Assembly (NCBI GenBank): GCA_963377175.1
Contig: CAUJNA010001251.1
Location: 32,069-96,068, forward strand
DNA length: 64,000 nt
From: Effrenium voratum
Taxonomy: Eukaryota; Sar; Dinophyceae; Suessiales; Symbiodiniaceae
Direction of reading: 5' to 3'
The notes under the pieces are model-generated. The model was not told the DNA's origin. It made no database searches and worked only from the letters and a program-made list of their open reading frames with translations. Position numbers and translations under genes: made by a program. Positions 35,227 through 47,107 of this stretch are shown piece after piece. Position 1 is the first letter of the stretch, and each line of letters opens with the position of its first letter.

Positions 35227-35238
35227 CACTTCCTCCTG
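35227..35238 (+). CDS. Unnamed gene, last codons and stop
   Basis: Splicing at GGGCAG completes TG|C and gives CTSS then TGA. Without splicing, TAG follows at once, so translation ends here either way. The tiny introns differ from the long introns elsewhere. Confidence 0.45.
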
Positions 35239-35339
35239 AAGCACATCATCTTCCCGGATCAAGAGATGCCCGTAGGGCTTTCCTGAAAGCTTTGCAGCGC
35301 GAGGCTTCTATGAACATGCTTGGCAATCTGTCTCCGAGT

Positions 35340-36095
35340 AAAGGCTTTGAATTTGCTTTGCATGTTTTTGAGCCTGTGCACCTTTTGAGAACCCAAAGCT
35401 CCAAAACCTGCACAGTCTCAAATGAATACAACAAATGCAACCATCTAGACCAATCAAGCCCTGACCTCCGACGTTGCATCTTGTCTTTGTTTTTGCATTT
35501 TTTTGAGCCTGCGCACGTTTTACGAACCCAAAGCTCTAAAACCTGCACAGACTAATCAAATGCAAAGCATCCTAAGCTAAAAGCTCTGAAACCTGCACAG
35601 GCTCAAACAAGTGCAAGAAACGCACACATCTAGACCAATCACTCCAAATCCTGCACAGGCTCAAACACATGCAACAATCCCAAAGCTGCAAGCTCTGAAA
35701 CCTGCGCAGGCTCAAAAAATGCCAAGCATGCAACAGTCTAGACCAATCAAGCTCTGACCTCTGACATTGCATCTGGATTTTGCATTTTTTTTTTGCATTG
35801 TTTTGATCTGGCAGGTTTTGGAACTTTCAGGTTTGGATTTTTTGCATTTTATTTGAGCCTCCGCATGTTGTAAGAACACAAAGCTCCAAAACCTGCACAG
35901 GCTCAAACAAATGCAACAAATCCTAAGCTAAAAGCCCTGAATCCTGCGCAGGCTCACAAAATGCCAAGCATGCAAAAGTCTAGACCAATCAAGCCCTAAC
36001 CTCTGACATTGCATCTGGGTGTTGCTCTTTTTTTGAGCCTGTGCAGGTGTTGGAGCTTTCAGGTTTGGATTTCTTCCATTTTTTTGAGCCTGCGC
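35340..36095. repeat. Dispersed direct and inverted GAGCCTGCGCA/TGCACAGGCTC repeats
   Basis: AAAACCTGCACAGGCTCAAA and its reverse form TTTGAGCCTGYGCAGGT recur, joined by CTAGACCAATCAAGCYCTGA (near 35447, 35738, 35980) and TTGCATTTTTTTG. Many pairs can fold back. Confidence 0.8.
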
Positions 36096-36417
36096 ATGCT
36101 TTTAAGAACCCCTGGCACAATATAAACAATCACAGTTTTCTCTGCAAGGCATCTGCAAACCAAGTGGACACTGAACATCTGCAAATATATCTCTCTTGCG
36201 CAACAAGTAGAACCGTGGGTGGGGGGGAGGCTGACTGGAAACCACTGCTGATATGGTGATAGTTTCGGGCATGTTTGCGCATTTGCATGGGGCGTTTCGG
36301 GCGCTGGGGTCGTTCAATGTCAGCCTTTTTTAATAAAGGGATCTCCCCCTCTTTCCTTTTGTTTCTTTTCAGGGAGGGGGGGCGGTTGGGATAAAAGACT
36401 CCCGGTCCAATTTGTGT

Positions 36418-36510
36418 TACTTTGTATTACTACAGCACTGCTTGTAGTACTTGTAGTGCTGCTTGTAGTACTTTGCAGCACTCCGTAGTTTTTGTAGTAC
36501 TTGCAGTATG
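36418..36510 (+). repeat. TAGTACTTG-type repeat
   Basis: GTAGTACTTG, GTAGTGCTGC, GTAGTACTTT and CGTAGTTTTT follow each other, an imperfect 9-15-bp repeat. Confidence 0.8.
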
Positions 36511-37041
36511 CTTAAAAGTACAGTGCACCAGACACAAATATGGCCTTGGGGAAGTTTATTAGTACTTTTCCTTGGATCACCTTTGGAGACACCGTGGAGT
36601 GTCATAGAGTGTGGGTTAGTATTGGCCATCTTATACGCAGATTTTGCAATCTAAGAAACCAGCTTACAGGAATTTCTGGTGGGTTGGCAAACTTCCTGTA
36701 AAAGCTGCTCGGGTTCATTGTTCAAAGCAGCGACCCCAAAAAAAACACGAAAACAGCACCTTTCCCTGGGCCTCCGCATGGTGCTGAACTCGCAGAGGCC
36801 TGCTTTTTGTTCTTTGTTCTCGTTTGAAGGGCACCCTTTTTTTGGGGGATGGTTGTGGAAACCAAAAGGAGCACCGTGCAACCTTACTACGCATGCAATG
36901 TATGGAATAGATGTATGCACATATTGGTACGTCCCAAGACCTATGATGATATCTACATGTGTATGTGTAGTGGTTTGGACCCCTTACTAAGCAACGACAG
37001 CTACCCACCTCATGGATCAAAGCTTTGAATGAGGCTCAGAT
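36511..37041. other. No gene seen
   Basis: Intergenic or intronic; weak frames only. Confidence 0.45.
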
Positions 37042-37362
37042 GTGGGACTTGTCGCCAGTTTGGGTGATTTCCCTTTGGTTTACATTGACAGCAACCCCAA
37101 CCGCGGTGCCCGCAAGAACAAACGTCGACATCTTAGCGGGTTCGTTTTCTACTCAACCGGCGAAGCGACAGGCGAACATGATCTCCTTCCCCTTCTCAGG
37201 CAGGGAGGGGTGATGGTACGGCTGATTTTCAAGCTCCTCGAGTACCATCTTGTCAACAATGAATCAAGGAAGTGGCCACATTTAGTTGCGGTTATGCTGA
37301 TGCACAGAATCCACTCATCGTTGTGCTCACGACGTCCAGGTTGGCTTGAGAGGGCGGCCTGA
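37042..37362 (+). CDS. Possible exon(s), unnamed
   Basis: A 106-codon frame reads GDFPLVYIDSNPNRGARKNK, RRHLSGFVFYSTGEATGEHD, and later VRLIFKLLEYHLVNNESRKW, ending at a stop. The composition is protein-like but splice sites are not obvious. Confidence 0.35.
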   Translation: MGLVASLGDFPLVYIDSNPNRGARKNKRRHLSGFVFYSTGEATGEHDLLPLLRQGGVMVRLIFKLLEYHLVNNESRKWPHLVAVMLMHRIHSSLCSRRPGWLERAA

Positions 37363-38527
37363 AAGGAAAACAGGGTATCTGAGCTGGTGCGATTTTTTGC
37401 GCTGGGGGACCCTTTGGTGAAATCAGATTCGGTGGATTCACGTCCACCAACCAGCCTAAGATGGTGGTGCCCTATTAAAGATCATACCCGTCGCGGTTTG
37501 TGCCTGCCATATTCCATGAAGGTCTCTGGAGAAGAAGTGGTTGTTTGGGGGAACCCACTTGGCTGGGCCGAAAATCCAACTCGACTTTCCGGCAATACCA
37601 AACTAGAGGTCGGACAAGAACACTGAATTTTGGGTCTCCTCCATTTTGTTTTCTTCTTCTTTTTTTTTTGGGGGGGGGGTTGGGCCAAGGAGCTTCCATT
37701 TGGTGGAGGCTTAGCGCAGCTTGTACATGGTTTTGGGTTGCAAGGGAGGCATCCGATGCAGAGCTCGACCCATCCCTTTGCCAGGTGAGGGCACGGGCTT
37801 CCGCAGTCAAGGCGTGACATGGTCCAGATGTTCTGAGAGTCTCGACATGGGATTGTCTGAAAAATGGCGGGGGCGGGGGGGGGGGGGGACCCTTTTGGTT
37901 GGTAGCTAAAGGGAAAAGAAAAGGACACCAACCATTCTAGGGGACCACTATTTCAGGAGCTTGGAATGCGCAAGATGGCAAAGAAGAAGAAACGCCAGCT
38001 AAATTCTTGGAGGTCGGGGTTGACATGAACAGATGGACTTTCAGACCAGTCCACCCCAAGGGGTTCTGGGCTCCCTTGGCACTCCGAAAAGGGCCCCCCA
38101 ATTGGAAACAGACTCGTGCGACTCCCTGGCTGACATGCCAAGGCAATGTAGCAGTGATTTCTTCCGCGTCATTTGCCATCAATTTTAGTTGAGGCTGTTG
38201 AGTGTTGTTTTTTTGGTCTTTTAGTGACAGATCAGTTCAGCACCTTCCAACCTTGTTTGTAAATTGCGGGCAAAGGTCGAGAATGAAGAGGCATCTTTAT
38301 CTGATGTCTGGGCTGCAATTGCTTGATTGATCTCAAGGATTCAATGCAGCAAGGTGGATTCTCTCAGTGCCCTGAATTTGGAAACATATCATGAAACTGA
38401 TCACTATCCTGAGACCGCACAACTATGAAGCAGTTCATTCCCAACAAGATGTTTTGCCCCCCCCCCCCCCCACTTTAAGTGACACTACATATCAACCTGG
38501 AGCCAAAAGGGGGGCGTTGATCGAGAG

Positions 38528-38592
38528 AGTGCCGTCTCCGGGACGCCGTTCGCATGGAAATTCGATTCGGCTGAACAGAGGGACAGTGCAAG
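38528..38592 (+). CDS. Unnamed exon
   Basis: A GC3-rich island reading SAVSGTPFAWKFDSAEQRDS up to GCAAG|GA, a possible GA donor. Confidence 0.4.
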
Positions 38593-38692
38593 GATCGTCT
38601 GTCTTTTGGTGTTGGAATCATCTTGGAGGTATGAAACCCCAAATGGTACCACCAGGTGGGGGGGTGGAAAGGGGGGGCGTAGGCCGGAATCA

Positions 38693-38812
38693 CCACATGG
38701 GCATGGATCAAGATTAAACCACCAGGAATTGGACTGCAGGTTTTGGTCCATGTTTCCACTTACCAGGGCAACCCATTTTGGGGCTGCCCTATTTTTGACC
38801 CATAGCCACATC
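38693..38812 (+). mobile_element. Family C element, near full length
   Basis: Left end CACATGGGCATGGATCAAGA, core CAGGTTTTGGTCCATGTTTC then CACTTACCAGGGCAACCCAT, right end TATTTTTGACCCATAGCCAC. The ends are inverted and CACAT lies on both sides. Confidence 0.75.
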
Positions 38813-38850
38813 GCCACATCGCCAGGCTCCTTGAACAATTGGTTCCCCAG

Positions 38851-38968
38851 CGGAAGCTACGAGAACGTCCCCACCTCGTGCGCCATGCAGCGGTTGCTTG
38901 CGACTCGGGTGCAGCTTTTTTGGCGCCGGCGCGGCGAAGTTTGGTGGAAAAAACGACTCAGTTTGTTG
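38851..38968 (+). CDS. Unnamed exon abutting a family A element
   Basis: After TTCCCCAG the GC3-rich frame reads GSYENVPTSCAMQRLLATRV, QLFWRRRGE and stays open to the family A element at 38966. The donor may be the element's own GTGGCT, as at 60259. Confidence 0.45.
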
Positions 38969-39081
38969 GTGGCTCCCAGCCATCCGGTTCCTTAGCTTTT
39001 TAGCCTTTTAGTGTTTAGTGGTAGTTTCCATTTGACCCACTAAAAGTTAAAAGCTTTTAGCGGGGGATCTGAGGGCAGCCC
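38966..39081 (+). mobile_element. Family A element
   Basis: TTGGTGGCTCCCAGCCATCC at the left, TTAGTGTTTAGTGGTAGTTT, CTAAAAGTTAAAAGCTTTTA and GCGGGGGATCTGAGGGCAGC at the right. Same length and near-identical text as the copies at 60255 and 63135. Confidence 0.85.
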
Positions 39082-40462
39082 GGCCCCACAATGATCTCCA
39101 CCTTTTGTCCCCAAAAAGTCATGTCCACATTTGGGGGCAGCTGAGGGCAGTCAACGCCAGGTGAGCGTTCGCAGGGAGATACCCTCCAATTGGTCAGTTG
39201 CTTTGGTGGTTTGGAGATGTTGGGGGTGGCTTCCCATTTCTCCTCTTGTTCAGGGGTTCAAATTTCCAAACAGATCCAAACCACCCAGGTTACCAGAAAG
39301 GTCAAAGAATGGAAGCCCGCTTGAGGTTTGACTGAGCCTCCCACTGCATTCTTTTGGGGGGTCCAAAGCCGATGCTCTTGAAACCAATCACAGGCATCAC
39401 ACCTGCAACTGTTTGCTCATGGTGGCTTCTCAAACACCCATTTCCTATGAAGATCCCCTTATGGAATCTAGACATTTTGGCAACAACCATCTGAAAGCTG
39501 CAGGTCTGAACGGAACGGCTCGTGTCCTGAAAGGGGCCAATTGGGTGCTCCAAGGAAACCAAGAAAACGCCAGAGGACGCCGTTGACTTTTGGGGTTTAG
39601 TGTGCTGCCCCCTTTATAGGGTTGGTTTTTCAGGCATCAAAAGGACACTGGGAAGCCACTTGGGAGTGTGTCGGGTTGTCGCACGGCACCGTCCCCTGTT
39701 TGTTTTTGCAAAGGGGACCCTTTCCGGGGTTGGTTTAATGGGAAACGAAAGGGACGCCAAAACAAGTCACAAAGGCCTCACCGCGCCACTTCATGGGCGA
39801 GGTACCGGCTCCACTTCAGTCGGCCAGGCGAGGGCTCGAGGGCTCGGCTGCCTGAGCTGGGTGCTCCCACGGCCATCTGCCGAATTGCAGGGGGTCTTTT
39901 TCACCAATCCAGTTGTGCGACCATCAGGCTCAAAGATGGGGCATGGGGTCAGACGTCAAGTCTTGGAAGTGCTGTCCCACAAGAAAGTGGGAAGCATGCA
40001 ATTTGAGCTTCCTGTATCTCTCCGCTGTAGTGGAGGTTATAGCAAGGTATATAAACCTTTGCATCCATCTTGATTGAGCAAATGTGAATGGGTCTGGGGC
40101 GCTGCTCTGTTGATTGTTCTTGCATTACTAACTACGACCAAAATTAGTGAACACTAGTACCAACATCATTCAGAAACTACGACAATACGTTCAAAGCCGC
40201 CCCAAAACTGACTAGGACCAACATGACTCAGAAACTACGACCACCATGAGAGGGTTACCTTGATTGGATGCTTGAATGGCTAGGGATGTTAAGACACTCT
40301 TTGTGGGAATCCCAAAAGGGAAGGTTCTTTTTGGGAGGTGTGCCAAACTTGGCTCATATACATACAACCATTGGATGATATACATGTTTACATGTGCACA
40401 GGGGGTGAGTTTAGGGTTTGGGGTGAACCTATAGGGCAGCGATACCCACACATCCAATGCAA
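39082..40462. other. Intron-like stretch
   Basis: Contains a family E copy near 39715-39765 and a weak island at 39790-39835 (GEVPAPLQSARRG in one frame, others open). CAACGCCAG|GTGAGC at 39160 is a good donor without a clear exon. Confidence 0.45.
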
Positions 40463-40590
40463 CTGTCACTTTGACGAGCGACTACGAAATGTGGCAGGCT
40501 TCTTCCGCGCCAACTCGCCATACCTTCAGAAGGCGACGAAATCCGAAACTGGCTGGCCGGTTGGCCGGTTTCTTCGACACGATCGAGGGT
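40463..40590 (+). CDS. Possible unnamed exon
   Basis: The frame reads CHFDERLRNVAGFFRANSPY, LQKATKSETGWPVGRFLRHD. Protein-like; boundaries not fixed. Confidence 0.4.
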
Positions 40591-40650
40591 TCCACCCGCA
40601 AATCACCCACACGGGAATTAGGATTTGTAGAACCACTGATCATTTGACAT

Positions 40651-40780
40651 GTTTGACTTGTCGTTCAACAGCATGCTGTGCCCGACTCAGCGACCCAGCG
40701 GCAAGCTGGGCGGCACCCCTTTTGGGATCGAGTTCCCCCGTTCCCCCAAACGGGGCCCTTCAGAGGTCCCGTGGAAGAAG
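40651..40780 (+). CDS. Unnamed exon
   Basis: The frame reads FDLSFNSMLCPTQRPSGKLG, GTPFGIEFPRSPKRGPSEVP, WKK and ends at AAG|GTGTGT. About three quarters of third positions are G/C. No family recognised. Confidence 0.58.
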
Positions 40781-41084
40781 GTGTGTGGCTCCATTTGGGA
40801 GGGACATGGAGATTCTCGAACTAGGGGACTGCTTTTTGGATGGGGCCAAAAGGAAACCCAACCTATCTGGAGGGGTTCCTCTTTTTGAAACATCCACGTG
40901 GGGGAGATTCTTTTGATGGCCCGCAAGCGGTGCGCAGGTCTTTTTCTCGGATCTCTGGAGCCGATCGAACGGGGGGCCTGAAGATGTTTTTCCTTGGCTG
41001 GGAAAAACTCCTTGGGAAGTTCGCAATGGGGATGTGTTCAGTTAGCTTCTTTGCGCGTGGCGTATGGTTGCTCCGGTCGCGCAG

Positions 41085-41169
41085 TGGCGGACAGCCTCGG
41101 CGTTTCGGGGGCGATTGTTCAAGGAAAACGATCGCGGCCGGGCGAGCGAGGCGATACGACTTCTTGAGG
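41085..41169 (+). CDS. Unnamed exon
   Basis: After CGCGCAG the frame reads WRTASAFRGRLFKENDRGRA then SEAIRLLE. The ASEAIRLLE end recalls TPR/PPR helices but is too short to assign. Donor possibly GA. Confidence 0.45.
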
Positions 41170-41944
41170 GAAGCGGATGTCAACCGAAGTTGGGGCATGT
41201 CGGGTGCAGAGCCTCTGATTGTTTTGGAGGGCCTCTGATTGTTTTTTGGTTTAGAACGGAAGCCAAGGGAGCCGGATTCATTCCCATGTTGAGAGGCCAT
41301 TTGACGGCCTAGGATGAACAAAGTTGGAGTCAAGCATTGACGGCCCAAGCGCCTGCTTGTCTCCCGGCTCATATCTTCAGGGATCTCTACCCTCCAACAA
41401 ACATGGAAGTGGACAGGGGGGATATGAAGGTTAGTGGGCCGTTGTTTGGTTCTTTACCCATGGCTGACTTCTGGAATGCCAGGTTTCGGTTTAAAGTGTA
41501 TCTTAGTGCTTCCCCAAAGGGAGTAAGGAATGGCTTGAATTGCTCCCGCGCCGGACCACGAGCAAACTTGTGGGTGAACCCCGGCAAAGGAGGGGGCACT
41601 TGGGCAAGTGGTTTGCCACCAACTCGTCCGCGCCAAAAAAGGGCCTGGCGGGTCACTTTTCATCTCCAGGATGTTTCTTGCGAGTTTGCCATCCCTTTTG
41701 GTGAAGGGATTCGTTTTCTGCCAGGTGGTTTCTCCTGTTGCAGTGGTGTGCGGCAGGGGAACGTGAACCCTCGACCCCTTGCCTCTACGAATGAAATGGA
41801 TTTGCACACGCTCCCTTTCCAAAACGCAAGCTGTTGGATTTGGGCTCCCTGTGTTTCCTGTGTAAGGGCCGAAGTGTTGCCAAGCTGCCAACAGGATCCC
41901 CGCCATCCCTGGGTGTGTCCTTTTTCAGGTGACCTGTCAAAATG

Positions 41945-42130
41945 GCTTCGGTTTCCCTTTGGTTTCCCTTTCAAACCACCTCCCCCAAAGCGGGTAGCCT
42001 CGAGAAATTGGCACGAAGTTCCCTCGAACAATTGACACCATTTCCCGGTGCCATTCTCTGCAGCGCTGGTTTCCCTTTAAAACACCACCCCCAAAAAGGT
42101 TGCCCTGGCAACAAGACACACCATTTCCCG
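41945..42130 (+). mobile_element. Family E elements, tandem pair
   Basis: Two adjacent copies share TTTCCCTTTMAAACCACC, CCCCAAA-GGGTWGCC and ACACCATTTCCCGGTGYCAT. Related segments lie near 4195, 11118, 34258, 39720 and 53515 (AACCAACCC..AAAR-GGGTACC core). Confidence 0.5.
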
Positions 42131-42286
42131 GTGTCATTCCCTTCAGCGCCTCGAAAAAGTCCCCGCCACGCGCCTCGTCGTCGCCGTTTTTCGCCTTGCG
42201 CTTTTCGCGCGCCTTTCGCCTCGGTTTTCGCGCAGTCGGCGTCCGGTCCGCTGGACCTGTCGGCGGCAAATGCAGACCTCCACTAG
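42131..42286 (+). CDS. Possible terminal exon
   Basis: A GC-rich island after CCCTTCAG; one frame reads FAQSASGPLDLSAANADLH then TAG. Two other + frames are open, so frame choice is uncertain. Confidence 0.35.
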   Translation: MSFPSAPRKSPRHAPRRRRFSPCAFRAPFASVFAQSASGPLDLSAANADLH

Positions 42287-42638
42287 GTGCGAGGCGGGCC
42301 GGGCCTTGGGGGCATGGGACGTGGTGACTTGGCTGCGGACACGGGATACATGAGCCCCCGGTTGATTCATAGGGGCAATTTGGAGGAGTCAGATTCACTC
42401 TTTTTCTTGTTTGTTGATAACACTAATGATGCTGATAGTAATGAAATGAGTTGTTATTTTGGAACCGGGGGGGGCCAAGAACACTATCCTGTTGGTAGAA
42501 GCTGCAGTGCCCTGGGAAGTCAGAAGCCGCCCTGGAACCTGGAAGCGCAACTCAAAGGGCAACTCACCCCCCTTCCGCAGCTTCCGGCTGTTCGCCTGAG
42601 GGAGGGTACACCAGAGAGCCGCTACTGTACCCCCTAGT

Positions 42639-42780
42639 GCTGTGCAAAATGGAGGCTTAGGCCAATCTGATTGTCCATAATGCCTATGTCCACCAACCCC
42701 TATGGGGAATTGACTGGACGGAGGACCTTTACGTAGCCCGAGTCAGGATTAAAGATTGCCTTTGAGCAGTTCAGTTCAGC
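42639..42780 (+). mobile_element. Family B element
   Basis: GCTGTGCAAAATGGAGGCTT, GGACCTTTACGTAGCCCGAG and GGATTAAAGATTGCCTTTGA match the 58007 copy in order and spacing. Confidence 0.8.
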
Positions 42781-44282
42781 AAGGAAGTTGGAGATCGGCA
42801 CGGCTCAGAAGCCGTTTGAGCTGATTCCGGTCTACCTTTGACAAGACATACACAACCCTGGCGAAAAATGTGTGTGTTAGCCGCGATTGGTACTGATTGA
42901 CCTTGGCTCGCAGCCCTACTAGGTAGTAGTAGCAGAGCCCAAGTGAGAGAAGTCTCGCGCCTCGCGTTCCGGACTTCTTCTTGGTTCCCCAGGCCCAAGG
43001 GTGCAATTGACAAAGATCCAGCCTCATGTGCCACTGTTCGACGTTGAAGGAAGTTGGAGCAGCGCAGTGGTGGATGCCGTCTGTTGAAGCGGTCTCCCAC
43101 AAGATGGTGGGCCTCCCCGAAGCACAAACCTTTCCTTCCGCTGGAGGAACTAACCTTTTCTTGCTGGTGCTCCGTAGGGAATGACCTTCCGGGTGTTGGG
43201 AATGAACCGGAAGGGGATTCCCTGAAAGGAAACCACCACTTGGACAGGTGGTAGGTGTCATTCCCTCGTTCCCTGCTGAGAACCAGCAAGTTTTTCCCGG
43301 TAGCAAGCAGGTTTTGCTTTTGCCACGCTCATCGACCACCCGGAGGTCTGAATGAATAGGCAGGATTGGCAGGATTATCCCCCCCAACCGCCCGCGGTTT
43401 GCCGAAACGGCCATTTTCATGTTCCGGAAAGAACAAGTTGGAGCTCAAATCGAGACCAGAAAAGAAATGTAGACCGCTACTCTAGGACATATGTACCTGC
43501 AATGCTTACACTATCATCAACGGATTGGGATCATGCGACCAGCGAATCCATCAGATATCAGAGCTGTGAGAGGTATCCGTTCCGACCGGGGCACTTGTGG
43601 GGTTTCGGCACCTGCTCGAATGAGGCCCATGGGTGATTCCCCCCTTCAAGACGGCCAGGTTCCATTTGGTTTCTCGAAATCACCCCAACAAGGGCAGCCT
43701 CCAAGGAATGCACATGAGCAACGGACTATTTACCAAGGCATTTGTTTTGGGTCGGCCCGGCCATCGATTTTCGGTTGTTCAGGTTGATCATATTCGTATT
43801 GGCATTTTCTGGATTTCCCACTTGGAAGTGGGATTCTCGGAATAAAGCCGGTCTCGAATTTGGACATGGCCATAGAGTTGGCAAGTTCTGTCCGGGTTGC
43901 GACCCTCTCCACGTCCCTTTGCGGTTTGTGCGCGGGCCTGTTCTGGGTTAGTGGGGCAACCTTCAAACTTTGGTTTCCGTTCGGCTTCCCTTTCACCGGC
44001 GGCAAAGGGAGCCCCGCAAAGGATGGAGGAGTCTCGGACTTGGACCAAGTGGGCGGCCTGTTTGCGGGCGGATGTTACTTGGCCGAGAGAGCGATCCAGG
44101 CTGAACAGCTGAGAGCCTGTGATTGTAGAGATCCTGCATGGCCGCTTTTTCCCCGGCCGGGGACCGGGCCCCTTAAAGCCACGACGTCGCAGCTTGTGCG
44201 TCTTCCATGCCAAGAGATACCGCTGGCATTTCTGGGCGGCTGGTGAGAAGGGGCCCGCCTTTCCCCGCTTTCCGAAGTGGCG
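42781..44282. other. Low-confidence stretch
   Basis: Several open frames (43352-43636, 43491-43787, 43860-44246) with no decisive splice sites; an island at 43540-43620 (DIRAVRGIRSDRGTCGVSAP) is the most protein-like. Confidence 0.35.
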
Positions 44283-44344
44283 CGTCTCACTGTACTGAAA
44301 TGGCCGCGAAGGCCGCCCTTCAAAGAAGGGCACAAGTGGACGAG
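44283..44344 (+). CDS. Unnamed exon
   Basis: The frame reads ASHCTEMAAKAALQRRAQVD then E, ending at GAG|GTCCAT. Ala/Arg-rich helix, GC3-rich. Confidence 0.45.
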
Positions 44345-44436
44345 GTCCATATGAATGAGCTTACTCGAAGCCATGGTTATACTATTCCTTTTTTTCGTTG
44401 TTGCAACATACTTTTGGTCGTCGTTGCAATTGTAGT

Positions 44437-44501
44437 GATGATGATGAGGACGACGATGATGATGGTGGTGATGGTGATGGTGATGGTGATGGTGGTGATG
44501 C

Positions 44502-44570
<69 letters not shown>

Positions 44571-44573
44571 GGA
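44437..44573 (+). repeat. GAT/ATG trinucleotide repeat
   Basis: A GATGGT-type start becomes about 25 perfect ATG steps. Poly-Asp, poly-Met and poly-Ile frames are artefacts. Confidence 0.95.
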
Positions 44574-45002
44574 TGATCGTGTATGCTGGCGTTTGTGACT
44601 TGAGCTTTTCCCAGCTATTTCCCATCAAGCACATTTTGTGGTGGGACATGGATGTAGTTCTATAGAGCCAGTCCGCCCTACACCTTGGCTATTCGGGGGC
44701 GAGGTGTTGTCAGCAACTGGGAGGTTTCCAAGCACCAGTCAGATGGCTTTTGTGGATCCACCCCTGTAGGATATTAAAGAGTACTAAAAGATTACCACAA
44801 AGCAAGTGAAAGCAGGTGCAAGAGCAGGTGAAATCCTCGTAAAAAGAACCCCCGCAAATCCAAACCGTTTTTGAGAATTACTTCTTTTGGCCTAAGGCCA
44901 AGGCTTGTTTTAGGCTTAAGGCACTGCTAGGAATCGATAGGCAGCAGCTCGTTGATTGCCTAGAGGGAAACCCATTTGGCGTTCCCACTTCTAGGTGCTA
45001 AA

Positions 45003-45052
45003 GTAGATACCCTCCCACCAATTGACGTGGAACCTGACAGAGGGGTCCTGGC
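45003..45052 (+). mobile_element. Family F half-element
   Basis: GATACCCTCCCACCAATTGA then CGTGGAACCTGACAGAGGGG; no right half nearby. Confidence 0.5.
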
Positions 45053-45309
45053 AGAAAAATGTTACTTTTAAAATGACACGCATAGCCATTGAAGCAACGG
45101 AAACAAAGACCAACACTTTCGTAATCCTACACCGACCCATATGAGGATTTGTCAAACAGACCTGGCTATCCTCTTCAAGGATTCTTCAGTTCAGGATAAG
45201 AAACACTGACAGTTATAGGTATTATTGATCGTAGCTATCCATTTAGCATCACTACATACAGTTTACAGATGCTTGACACGCAGCACACCCCTGTACACAT
45301 AAAACTAAC

Positions 45310-45356
45310 ATATACATATATATATATATATATACATATATACACATACACATTAT
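45310..45356 (+). repeat. TA/CATA microsatellite
   Basis: Alternating TA with CA steps. Confidence 0.9.
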
Positions 45357-45589
45357 ATGCACATCATATATGCTAAACCCCCCTCCCAATGCCAAGGCTT
45401 TGCTTTATTTTGACTTGTGGGGCAGACGATGGATGCTTTGCAGACCCAGTACATTCCCTTCAAAGGGCCACTCTGAGCTCGGGGTGTGAGGTTTAGCCAA
45501 GGGATTGCGATAGGATTCGGCTCGACATGGACCTTGCCCCGTCGTTTCACCCCGTTTGAAGGATCAACCATGGGAAGCAAAAAGTTTTG

Positions 45590-45765
45590 ACACGGGACCG
45601 GCTCACGCGGAAGTGGAAGAAGGGTGGGAGGCCGCCCCAAGGGAAGTCAATAGGTCCTATACAAATTGGGATGAACTTGGTTCGCTTTGATCGCCATGAT
45701 GCCAAACATTCTACACAGGGCTGCAGGGCTTGCCGCATATCCGCCCTCTCGCTGCGGAAGTTCCC
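45590..45765 (+). CDS. Possible unnamed exon
   Basis: The frame reads RKWKKGGRPPQGKSIGPIQI, GMNLVRFDRHDAKHSTQGCR, ACRISALSLRK. Plausible composition but unclear boundaries. Confidence 0.35.
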
Positions 45766-46547
45766 AACCACAACTAAAAGGCGGACCCTGCGGGTTTCTG
45801 AACCACATGCGTTCTCACCTGCCGATGAATATGGAACCCGAGCCAGTCATGTCAGGCTCAAGTTTGGGTTTGGGTAAGCCCCTCCCTTTTTGGGTTCCTT
45901 CTTTTGATTTGCAGGGGAGTACACGGCCCCAAGGTAATTTGGCGACACCCATGACACATCCTTCCCAAAGACCCCCTCCAAGGGTTGGGGCTCAAGCCTT
46001 ACGGCCAAAGCGGCAAGGAAAGCCTCGACTGGGGGGGGCGTCACGGCGGTTGGGGTCGGGGTCCCAGATGCCACCAGCGTCAATTTGGGTATGCGTCGAA
46101 ATACGGGGAATTGCTCCCCCATCTTGAGTGGTTTTCCGTTCAGTTACCAAAACCAAAGAGGGTATATCCTCAAAATCAGGCGCACAGGGCCATGGCAGCA
46201 ACCCCAGGTGCCTTTTGGGGGTCCCCACGTTTTCCAGAGGTCCGTGGGTCTTTCCAGAACGGTCAAGTGCCTTCCTGGGTTTGCAAACACCTCTTGATTC
46301 GCCGGCCCCAAGATGTTGGGTCGGAGATCCAAATGCTCGGAGAATCTTTTTTTACAGTTCTGGTTGCAGTTTGATTTTGGGGAGGTTGCAGCCCCCTCAA
46401 TGTCGCTTTGGCCCAACTCTCAGGACATCGACTTGGTTCCATGACACTGTTGCGGCTAGCGTTGATTACCTGCTGACCTTTGGGTTGGCTTTGGTTTCCC
46501 TTTTGCGTACCCAGGACTCCTGTCTTTGATTTGACCCATGGCTTTCT

Positions 46548-46649
46548 TAGCTTCGGCCGGAGTTCCCGCCGCCCACCGGGCTGAGTCGGTGCGGTGGTCG
46601 AGACTTGGGCATAGGAAGTTCGCTCTGAGCCTTCCACTTGGCGGATGAG
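46548..46649 (+). CDS. Possible terminal exon
   Basis: The frame reads LASAGVPAAHRAESVRWSRL, GHRKFALSLPLGG then TGA. Short, no family. Confidence 0.33.
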
Positions 46650-46994
46650 TTCTGGCTCTTTCTTTCGCCAGAGCTTGACATGCAGTTGTCTCTCCTAAAT
46701 TAGCCAACACCTCGGAGAGCACATGCCATGGCAGCCGTTTGTGGCAGACCCACCAAAAAGAAGTCCATCTAGTATTGGCACATCTGCAGAATAAATCACC
46801 CAAACAGCCAAACGGGCGAGTGTCTTTCAGGATACCTTTTTGTGAGGTTGATGTCTATCTGGAAATGGAAGGAACGCACTCATTGGGGGGTTCCCTCCAT
46901 GTGGAGACAAAACATCATCTGGCCACGCATTTCAATGGTGAACGCCCTCAACAATGATTCAAAGATGATTCCTGGACATACATCTCCCATGTTT

Positions 46995-47107
46995 CTTGGT
47001 GACTCCCAGCCATCCCCTTAGCCTTGTAGATTTTTAGGGTTTAGTGGGGGTTTCTATTTAACCCACCAAAAGTTAAACTCTTAGCAGGGGATCTGAGGAC
47101 TGCACAG
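46995..47107 (+). mobile_element. Family A element, diverged
   Basis: CTTGGTGACTCCCAGCCATC at the left, TTTTAGGGTTTAGTGGGGGT inside and AGCAGGGGATCTGAGGACTG at the right. GTTT flanks both sides (46991, 47108). Confidence 0.75.

Noticed and set aside
44398..44665. Poly-Asp or poly-Met protein
   Set aside because: Frames through an ATG/GAT microsatellite; open in all phases.
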